A stretch of 30,933 bases of DNA from Bacteroidota bacterium. GTDB taxonomy: Bacteria > Bacteroidota > Bacteroidia > Flavobacteriales_D > Crocinitomicaceae. Each line of letters starts with the position of its first letter. Position 1 is the stretch's first letter. The position numbers were made by a program, and so were the translations under genes. The notes beneath the pieces were generated by a model. The model was given only the letters and a program-made list of their open reading frames with translations. It ran no database searches and was not told where the DNA came from. The stretch covers positions 1 to 30,933 of the forward strand of contig SBGS01000239.1 of NCBI GenBank assembly GCA_006226555.1, in the 5' to 3' direction. This document shows positions 25,216-30,933 of the stretch, in pieces.

Positions 25216-27351
25216 CTAATCTCGAACTATTGTCATTTCGTCAACCAAATGTCCTGCTCCCGCATAGACATCCATAACCCACATTACATATCTGATATCA
25301 ACTGTAATATTTCTACAACGAGAAGCATCAAACATATAATCACTCATTGTCGATTCCCATGTTCTGTCAAAGTTCAAACCAAGCAGATTACCTTCGGCAT
25401 CGATTACTGGAGAACCCGAATTTCCACCAGTTGTGTGATTAGAACCTGTAAAGCAAATCCACATCTCTCCATCCTGTGCATACTGCCCGTAGTTCTTTTC
25501 TTTCGCAAGCTCCAACATTCTAGGTAGTAATTCGAAATCAGAATTTCCGGTATTGTATTTTGCAATAATCCCATCCATGGTAGTATGCTCAGTGTATTTC
25601 ATACCATCATGTGGCGCAGACCCCTCCATTTTACCGTAAGTGATCCTTAACGTTGAATTTGCATCAGGCCACATCTTATCTCCAGGGAACATTTCCTTTT
25701 TACCCTTTACATAGATCTTAAGCAACTCATTTAACTGTAGGTTGTAATTTCTTACTTCCGGAATTACATCTTCAAAGAAATAAGCATTAAGTGCCTTAAA
25801 GAGTTTATAACCAGGATCCTTTTCCAGTTTTTTCATTGGTTTTTTTCCCGGTTTATCCATAAACTTCATAAATCTCTCTTTATTGGTAAAGATGGATTTA
25901 CTGTAGATCTCGTTAGCAAGATCTTCAACATTCCTACCTTTGAGAACCGCAGGTGCTCGATCGCCCAATTGCGCCAGATACTCTTCAGTAAGTAGAATAA
26001 ATATCTTTTTGTCGATTGCTGCATCATAATCTTTATAGAATCCTTCGGCACCTTTCTTCTGATGATCTATCTCTTCATTTAAGCCGCCTGACTGAACCAA
26101 TCCATCATAGATAGACATGAATTTCTCCATATCTCTTGCCTTTTTAAACACTTCCGGCCCAACATACATGTATTCGATCACCATAGAATAGGCAAAATCA
26201 TAGTGCTTATACTTTTCAACCAAATCATTGATCTTCTGTATGACCTGACCATATTCTTCCTTCCATTCTGGTTTCGAATTAGCCATTTCATTATACAACT
26301 TTTCACGATCTAATTTAATTTGAAGGGCATCAACGGTTTTTAATCCTCCCAATTGACCGATCCATTTCTTCCAGCCATTGGCGATTCTTGCTTGTTTAGA
26401 TGCATACTGAATACGTGTCAGATCAGCTGACTTCATGCCTGCATCGATCACACTTAAAGACTTATCTCTCATTCGGATCTGAGCGGGACACTCCATTTCC
26501 ATGATGTACTTTAAATGACTCGATGACAAATGCTGCTCTGTTGTTCCCGGAAAACCGTATACCATAGTAAACTGACCGGCTTCTCTTTTCTTCATCGACA
26601 CCGGTAGATAATGCAATGGTTTGTAAGGTACATTCGCTTCATTATAATCAGCTGGCATATTGTTTCCATCCGCATACACTCTGAATACTGAGAAGTCACC
26701 TGTGTGTCTTGGCCAAACCCAGTTGTCCGTATCACCTCCGAATTTACCAACGCAACTTGGCGGTGCCCCTACCAATCGAACATCTCCAAAAACCTCCTTC
26801 ACAATGATGTAATAATCATTTCCATAGTTAAAAGGTTTTATCTCCGCTTCAAAATGGGTATTCAAAGTGGCATCTGCTATAAGCTGATCAATGTTCTTTT
26901 TCATCTGCTCGTAAACCTCTTTCTGATCCTTCCCTTCCGTTCCAAACAACACCGAAGCTGTAACATCATCTATTCTGACAATTCTAGCTGCGGTAAGACC
27001 GGGATTAGCCAATTCATCTTTTTTAGATTTTGCCCAGAAGCCGTATTTCAAATAATCATTTTCAAGAGATGAATGAGATTGGATCTGAGAAAAACCACAG
27101 TGATGATTTGTAAGCAATAAACCTTGCTCTGAAACCAATTCTGCTGTACAACCGCCTCCAAAATGCAAGATGGCATCTTTCATACTCGAGTGGTTAACAC
27201 TGTATATTTCATCTGCACTGAGCTTCATACCCATCGCCTTCATGTCATCCTCAAAAGCTTGAATCAATGAAGGAATAAGCATTCCCTCCTCTGCTCTAAC
27301 CGCAAAGAAGATAAAATGAAATAATGTAATAGAAAGAATAAAACGCTTCAT
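25216..27351 (-). CDS. S46 family serine peptidase, probable DPP11 (Asp/Glu-specific dipeptidyl peptidase)
   Basis: Exopeptidase of the Bacteroidota periplasm or cell surface that removes dipeptides from peptide N-termini. 711 residues, with a signal peptide (about 1-20, ending FAVRA). Seen: the catalytic His in LLLTNHHCGFSQI (H83/H84), the Asp region NWVWPRHTGDFSVFRVY, the catalytic Ser in TGGNSGSPV (S645). An Arg lies 18 residues after it (GLNFDRTWE, R663), the position I recall as Arg673 in P. gingivalis DPP11 (Gly in DPP7). This favours acidic P1 specificity. It ends convergently with lpdA. The family is sure; the subtype is a prediction from one residue. Confidence 0.93.
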   Translation of the reverse strand: MKRFILSITLFHFIFFAVRAEEGMLIPSLIQAFEDDMKAMGMKLSADEIYSVNHSSMKDAILHFGGGCTAELVSEQGLLLTNHHCGFSQIQSHSSLENDYLKYGFWAKSKKDELANPGLTAARIVRIDDVTASVLFGTEGKDQKEVYEQMKKNIDQLIADATLNTHFEAEIKPFNYGNDYYIIVKEVFGDVRLVGAPPSCVGKFGGDTDNWVWPRHTGDFSVFRVYADGNNMPADYNEANVPYKPLHYLPVSMKKREAGQFTMVYGFPGTTEQHLSSSHLKYIMEMECPAQIRMRDKSLSVIDAGMKSADLTRIQYASKQARIANGWKKWIGQLGGLKTVDALQIKLDREKLYNEMANSKPEWKEEYGQVIQKINDLVEKYKHYDFAYSMVIEYMYVGPEVFKKARDMEKFMSIYDGLVQSGGLNEEIDHQKKGAEGFYKDYDAAIDKKIFILLTEEYLAQLGDRAPAVLKGRNVEDLANEIYSKSIFTNKERFMKFMDKPGKKPMKKLEKDPGYKLFKALNAYFFEDVIPEVRNYNLQLNELLKIYVKGKKEMFPGDKMWPDANSTLRITYGKMEGSAPHDGMKYTEHTTMDGIIAKYNTGNSDFELLPRMLELAKEKNYGQYAQDGEMWICFTGSNHTTGGNSGSPVIDAEGNLLGLNFDRTWESTMSDYMFDASRCRNITVDIRYVMWVMDVYAGAGHLVDEMTIVRD

Positions 27352-27398
27352 AAATAAAATTTGATAGGCGTTAAAGATAGTGAAAACATAGTTTTTTA

Positions 27399-27413
27399 GT
27401 TATCTCGGATAAC
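27399..27413. promoter_or_regulatory. Inverted repeat in the S46/membrane-protein divergent region
   Basis: GTTATC-TCG-GATAAC, perfect 6-bp arms, 48 bases upstream of the S46 start and 32 bases upstream of the 27445 start. A third copy of GTTATC occurs at 27431-27436, overlapping the plus-strand -7 box. This spacing is suggestive of an operator, but no regulator is identified. Confidence 0.35.
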
Positions 27414-27432
27414 CAAGAAGTCGATCATCCGT

Positions 27433-27440
27433 TATCTTTG
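27433..27440 (+). promoter_or_regulatory. -7 box immediately upstream of the 27445 gene
   Basis: Perfect TAtcTTTG ending 4 bases before the ATG. If used, the transcript would begin at about 27444 and have almost no leader. No -33 TTTG is seen. Confidence 0.4.
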
Positions 27441-27444
27441 TCAC

Positions 27445-28098
27445 ATGGAGCTATTAGATTTCATATTTCGGTTGGGGGTACTATTTGCTATATATGGTTT
27501 TATATGGGGACTTATTGAGATCGCATTTGTCTTGTTATCCGCAGGACGTAAAAGAAACCTGGTGGAAGTATATACTATCCGTGCATTGAAGTATTTTTTT
27601 CTTGTCGACGTGACATTTTTATTCTGCGTTGACAGTGCTGATTCCATGAATGTCATCACTAATCAACTGATCCTATCAGGCCTGCTATTGCTGACCTATT
27701 TCATTGGTAAGCTTCAAAACAACCAGAACAAACAGATGGTATTTAGAATGGTGACGATGTCAAACGGAATGAGCTCCACCAATCAACAGTTTAACATCAA
27801 GGCCGAGTTTAGTATTATTTTACTTTCACTCGCTGTATTTGCCGGATTTTGGTTCTATCCGGAATTAGCTTCCAATCCAGCTTCAGTTTGGTTTCACGAA
27901 AGTATTTTGAACATTGAGGATACACCCATATTTGGGTTCATTTTTCAGATCATTGGTTTCTTTGTGATCCTTTCATTGATTTTCAAAATGTCCAGTTCAT
28001 TGGGATATATTATAAGTGGCCAGGCATTTAGAGAAGTTAAGAACAGTAAACCAAAGGACGATCAAGATCATTTCGACGACTTCACCGAAGTTCACTAA
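27445..28098 (+). CDS. Membrane protein of unknown function
   Basis: 217 residues with about five hydrophobic segments (about 5-30, 48-62, 70-92, 125-142, 165-190), then a polar tail ending in acidic residues (KDDQDHFDDFTEVH). No signal peptide, lipobox or catalytic motif. The start ATG 27445 is the only suitable one before residue 60. It stands divergent from the S46 peptidase and ends convergently into coaE, overlapping its end by 17 bases. I cannot assign a family. Confidence 0.75.
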   Translation: MELLDFIFRLGVLFAIYGFIWGLIEIAFVLLSAGRKRNLVEVYTIRALKYFFLVDVTFLFCVDSADSMNVITNQLILSGLLLLTYFIGKLQNNQNKQMVFRMVTMSNGMSSTNQQFNIKAEFSIILLSLAVFAGFWFYPELASNPASVWFHESILNIEDTPIFGFIFQIIGFFVILSLIFKMSSSLGYIISGQAFREVKNSKPKDDQDHFDDFTEVH

Positions 28099-28663
28099 GT
28101 ACTTCTTCTATCTGTTTAAGCAGCGGTTGTTTCTCATCATTGACGATAACAAAGTCTGCAAGCTCGGACTTTTTTCTGTCATCCCATTGTGAAGAGATCC
28201 TTTTCTGAATTTCGTCTTTTGAACTACCATCCCGTTTTATGATCCGATCAATTCGCAGGTCTTCAGGTGCACTTACTAAGATCACCTTGTCAAAATTCTT
28301 ATATGCTCCTGTTTCGAAGAGAATTGCTGCTTCATTAAACACAATGCTATTGGCACCGTCGGACTGATCAATAAATTTATTGAACGCACTTCTCGTTGCC
28401 GGATGGACGATCTGATTGACCTTCTCTCTTAAATCCTTATCATCAAATATTCTTCGGGCAACATACGCTCTATCTAATGAACCATTCCTATAGGCAGAAT
28501 CTCCCAGTAATGCTATTATCGCCTTTTTTACATCCGGGTCGGAATGCATCAATTCCTTAGCGACCTTATCAGAATGAAACACTTTGTATCCCAATTCCTC
28601 AAATATCGATGCCACAAGGCTTTTACCAGCTCCAATTCCGCCGGTCAAACCAACCGTAATCAT
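28082..28663 (-). CDS. coaE: Dephospho-CoA kinase
   Basis: Final step of coenzyme A synthesis: phosphorylates the 3'-OH of dephospho-CoA. 193 residues, normal. The P-loop GGIGAGKS (8-15) opens MITVGLTGG, and the substrate/lid regions HSDKVAKELM, QIVHPATR and FNEAAILFETGAY match the family. It starts 3 bases after the siaC stop, so it is co-transcribed with siaB and siaC. Its 3' end overlaps the unknown membrane gene on the other strand. Confidence 0.95.
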   Translation of the reverse strand: MITVGLTGGIGAGKSLVASIFEELGYKVFHSDKVAKELMHSDPDVKKAIIALLGDSAYRNGSLDRAYVARRIFDDKDLREKVNQIVHPATRSAFNKFIDQSDGANSIVFNEAAILFETGAYKNFDKVILVSAPEDLRIDRIIKRDGSSKDEIQKRISSQWDDRKKSELADFVIVNDEKQPLLKQIEEVLSELR

Positions 28664-28666
28664 TTT

Positions 28667-29050
28667 TTAGATCTCGTCTACCTCAATTATCGAGAATGGA
28701 AGTGACAAAATTGCACGATAGTCTTCTCCTGCTTCTTCCATATCCTCATCATCGGTTTCAAAATACCAATTGACGTGAACTTCGGTAACACTTCCGTTCA
28801 CTTTCTCCAATTTTTTGAAGAAGTCAAGTATACATTTTGACGAGGACGTATTAAAATATTCAAGACGCACCTCAACAGTTGTTTTTTGAGTTGGTGAACT
28901 TGAATACTTATCCACCCATTCATTCAAAGGCTCAAAGAACTCAATAGAATTCTCAGGAATTGATCTACCCTTCAACAATAGTACTCCAGAACTTGGATCG
29001 AACTCGATCGTTGGTGTTTTTGGAGACCCTTCAATTATCAACTTATCCAT
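28667..29050 (-). CDS. siaC: SiaC-family regulatory phosphoprotein (DUF1987)
   Basis: 127 residues. SiaC of Pseudomonas is a small partner protein whose phosphorylation on Thr68 by SiaB, reversed by SiaA, switches its interaction with the diguanylate cyclase SiaD. Here the motif LEYFNTSSSK places a Thr exactly at residue 68, and the rest (EGSPKTPTIEFDPSSGVLLLKG at the start, broken at 20 residues if copied; VHVNWYFETDDEDMEEAGEDY near the end) fits the family. It lies 11 bases after siaB and 3 bases before coaE. No SiaA phosphatase or SiaD cyclase is in the window. In Bacteroidota its output is unknown to me. Confidence 0.85.
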   Translation of the reverse strand: MDKLIIEGSPKTPTIEFDPSSGVLLLKGRSIPENSIEFFEPLNEWVDKYSSSPTQKTTVEVRLEYFNTSSSKCILDFFKKLEKVNGSVTEVHVNWYFETDDEDMEEAGEDYRAILSLPFSIIEVDEI

Positions 29051-29061
29051 AGTGCTTTATA

Positions 29062-29613
29062 TTAATCAATTATCACGCTTAAGCAGAAAAAACTCAATTT
29101 ATCATCCACATCAACAAAGGCATACTCCAATTTGTTTTTAGACTTGCGTGCAATATCCAAAAACCCCAATCCCGCTGTACCCTTTGATGATATCTCTTCA
29201 TCACTTAATTTCATACGATACATATCTCTCAAACCTTCCTCGCTCAAGGAATTGACGAAATCAAGACGTTTTTTTAAGTCCGGAATCAACCTTGAATCGA
29301 TAAAATTCCCTGTTCGTACAATAACCGATTCCCCCTTTTGTTTGATCAATACCAAGGCAGTTTTTTGTTTGGCTTCATCCAGATCCGAGTGCGTTATGAG
29401 TTCAATATGATGGTAGAGATTTTGAAAACACTCAACCAATATATTATACACTCGTTTTTTCTTTTTTAGCGGAACATCTGCCCGAACCATTTCTGACTCG
29501 AGAATATTGAGTATTGAAGTAAGAAGATCTGCTGTAAAAACTCCCTTGAATGACAAGATAATATTCTCGTCATGCATTTTTTTGTAGAAGTCATATACAT
29601 CAGTGATCGGCAT
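29062..29613 (-). CDS. siaB: SiaB-family protein kinase (DUF6272)
   Basis: 183 residues from ATG 29613 (MPITDVYDFYKKMH). SiaB is an atypical HATPase-type kinase for SiaC. Features: an N-terminal ILSFKGVFTADLLTSILNIL segment, the kinase N-box-like helix KKRVYNILVECFQNLYHHIE with the conserved E..QN, and a late Gly-rich ATP-lid SSKGTAGLGFLDIARKS (about 145-161). The frame opens further to 29658, but a perfect TAtaTTTG box lies just upstream of ATG 29613, so the shorter start is preferred. Its leader may be almost absent. siaC follows after 11 bases. The name is by family pattern; the kinase activity is inferred from the Pseudomonas system. Confidence 0.78.
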   Translation of the reverse strand: MPITDVYDFYKKMHDENIILSFKGVFTADLLTSILNILESEMVRADVPLKKKKRVYNILVECFQNLYHHIELITHSDLDEAKQKTALVLIKQKGESVIVRTGNFIDSRLIPDLKKRLDFVNSLSEEGLRDMYRMKLSDEEISSKGTAGLGFLDIARKSKNKLEYAFVDVDDKLSFFCLSVIID

Positions 29614-29619
29614 ACCGGA

Positions 29620-29627
29620 CAAATATA
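29620..29627 (-). promoter_or_regulatory. -7 box of the siaB-siaC-coaE operon
   Basis: Perfect TAtaTTTG on the minus strand (29627-29620), 6 bases before ATG 29613. It would give a transcript starting about 3 bases before the ATG. No TTTG at -33. Confidence 0.5.
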
Positions 29628-29712
29628 AATAATTGCGACTAAACCCCTTCAGAATCAAAGGAATTTAGACCTAATATCCAAAAATCCCTTAAAGTTCACT
29701 TATTTTGTATCG

Positions 29713-30447
29713 ATGGAAGATAAAGATTGGTTTGTTTCCTGGTTCGATACGGAGTATTATCACATTCTATATCGCTCCAGAAATGACGATGAGGCAGAAA
29801 AGTTCATCGATAACCTATTGCGTTATCTTGAGCTACCGACGAAAACACGCGTTCTTGACCTGGCTTGTGGTAAAGGAAGGCATTCGAAGACAATGGCTCA
29901 AAAAGGCATGGAAGTTGTCGGTGCTGATCTATCCGAGAACAGTATCAACGCCGCAAGGTTGTACGAAAATGAGAACCTCCGATTTGTGGTTCAGGATATG
30001 AGACTTCCACTACATGAGAAATTTGATGCTGTTTTTAACCTGTTTACTTCATTTGGTTATTTCGATGATCTTGGAGATAACAGAAAAGTAATTAAAGCAG
30101 TCAATAAGATGCTGCAAACCAATGGCTATTTCGTTATTGATTTCATGAACGCATACCGAGTGGCCAAGCATCTCGTAGCCAGTGAAATTAAAGAGATCGA
30201 TGGAATTCGATTCGAGATCGAACGCTCATTCGATGGTCATCACATTTTTAAAAACATTCGTTTTTCAGATAAAGGCAAGAATTATCATTTTACTGAGCGG
30301 GTTCAGTATTTGTCTGAAGATGATTTCCGAAATTTGTTACTTCAGAATGGATTCAGTATCCAGGATACTTTTGGAGACTTTGAGCTCAATCCATTTGATC
30401 CTGAAACTTCGGATCGTCTGATAATAATTGCTAAGAAAACTACATGA
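29713..30447 (+). CDS. Class I SAM-dependent methyltransferase
   Basis: 244 residues, cytoplasmic. The SAM-binding motif I TRVLDLACGKGRHSKTM (45-61) and the acidic end of strand 2 (VVGADLSE, about 70-77) are clear, followed by VQDMRLPL (motif II/III) and FDAVFNLFTSFGYF (post-motif strand 4). It belongs to the broad Methyltransf_11/25 type, with a C-terminal half (about 130-244) rich in beta strands that resembles substrate-binding extensions. Substrate unknown. Start ATG 29713; TTATTTTG (29700-29707) ends 5 bases upstream. Its stop overlaps the ATG of the ZIP transporter gene (ATGA). Confidence 0.85.
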   Translation: MEDKDWFVSWFDTEYYHILYRSRNDDEAEKFIDNLLRYLELPTKTRVLDLACGKGRHSKTMAQKGMEVVGADLSENSINAARLYENENLRFVVQDMRLPLHEKFDAVFNLFTSFGYFDDLGDNRKVIKAVNKMLQTNGYFVIDFMNAYRVAKHLVASEIKEIDGIRFEIERSFDGHHIFKNIRFSDKGKNYHFTERVQYLSEDDFRNLLLQNGFSIQDTFGDFELNPFDPETSDRLIIIAKKTT

Positions 30448-30933
30448 ATTTAATTCTCATCATATTTCTCCTGATCCTTACCGTCGTTATAGGGAGTGGA
30501 ATCGTTTTTCTTCTGCATAAAAAGGAAAACAAGCAGCTCATTAAGCTTTTACTCGCTTTAAGTGGCGGGTTTCTTTTATCGATCGCATTCATTCATTTTA
30601 TCCCGGAGCTATACGAAAGTGCAACCATTAACATTGGTTTATTTATACTCTCCGGCTTTTTGATCCAGCTTTTACTTGAGTTCTTCTCTGGTGGTATCGA
30701 GCACGGTCATGTTCATCATCATAAAAAGCAACACTTCCCGGTTGCAATTTTACTTGCACTTGGGGTACACTCACTTGTTGAAGGAATTCCTCTCGGACAT
30801 CAGTTGAACGGTGGAATACTTGCGACACATGCACACCACGGAAATGATTATTCATTGCTCATCGGTATTTTACTGCATCGTATACCGGTTGCAATTGCAC
30901 TCACTACATTGTTGAAGACGACAGAATTGAACA
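30444..30933 (+). CDS. ZIP-family metal transporter, N-terminal part
   Basis: Translated from ATG 30444, overlapping the methyltransferase stop (ATGA); open to the window edge, about 163 residues. ZIP proteins bring Zn2+ or other divalent metals into the cytoplasm. Seen: membrane spans at about 2-24, 36-57, 62-80, a histidine-rich loop GGIEHGHVHHHKKQH (about 84-98), TM4 with HSLVEGIPLGH, another His-containing loop ATHAHHGND, and TM5 with LLHRIPVAIAL (the second metal-site segment, His-Arg-Ile-Pro where many ZIPs have HKxPE). The C-terminal three spans are missing because of the window end. The metal cannot be told. Confidence 0.88.
   Translation, partial: MNLILIIFLLILTVVIGSGIVFLLHKKENKQLIKLLLALSGGFLLSIAFIHFIPELYESATINIGLFILSGFLIQLLLEFFSGGIEHGHVHHHKKQHFPVAILLALGVHSLVEGIPLGHQLNGGILATHAHHGNDYSLLIGILLHRIPVAIALTTLLKTTELN

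Overview
The window is about 31 kb of ordinary chromosome from a member of the Bacteroidota, most likely a marine or freshwater Flavobacteriales-type organism. Four things point there: two secreted proteins end in type IX secretion (T9SS) sorting domains (a YPNPT motif followed by a beta-rich tail); a secreted S46 dipeptidyl peptidase is present; the gene set includes an LptE of the Bacteroidota type and a SiaB/SiaC pair; and many genes are preceded by the Bacteroidota promoter box TAnnTTTG instead of a TATAAT box. Shine-Dalgarno sequences are weak throughout. I see no mobile elements, CRISPR, tRNA, rRNA or signs of recent transfer, and no gene-free stretch longer than about 200 bases.

Layout. 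1-1265 (-): 5' two thirds of topA. 1411-6208 (+): a tightly coupled operon miaB / sigma-54 activator / lptE / acidic TPR protein / secG, with each stop codon overlapping the next start, closed by a strong terminator. 6223-8339 (+): groES-groEL with two terminators. 8338-11636 (-): a voltage-gated K+ channel with a C-terminal zinc ribbon, and an 813-residue secreted, calcium-repeat (thrombospondin type 3/MopE-like) T9SS protein. 11708-13105 (-): ahcY with its own promoter and terminator. 13137-16802 (-): ABC exporter half-transporter / signal-peptide-less substrate-binding-fold protein / hemH. 16887-18721 (+): upp / small membrane protein / YjjG-type nucleotidase, which looks like pyrimidine salvage and clean-up. 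18711-20327 (-): OsmC-like / rlmB / small secreted protein. 20409-21281 (+): lipA. 21456-23645 (+): secreted M43 metalloprotease with PKD and T9SS domains. 23755-25152 (+): lpdA. 25216-27351 (-): S46 peptidase, predicted DPP11 type. 27445-28098 (+): unknown membrane protein. 28082-29613 (-): siaB-siaC-coaE. 29713 to the end (+): a SAM methyltransferase coupled to a ZIP-family metal transporter, which runs off the window.

How the genes fit together. Much of the region is envelope and protein-export housekeeping (LptE, SecG, GroESL, T9SS cargo, S46 peptidase) plus cofactor metabolism (LipA and LpdA for 2-oxoacid dehydrogenases, HemH for heme, CoaE for CoA, AhcY for the methyl cycle). The parts that invite follow-up are: the receiver-less sigma-54 activator embedded in the lptE/secG operon; the SiaB/SiaC phospho-switch pair without visible SiaA or SiaD; the cytoplasmic substrate-binding-fold protein between an ABC exporter and ferrochelatase; the four-cysteine insert in HemH; and a set of genes whose promoter boxes end only 4 to 10 bases before the start codon, suggesting leaderless mRNAs. 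No clearly new defence or mobile system is visible.
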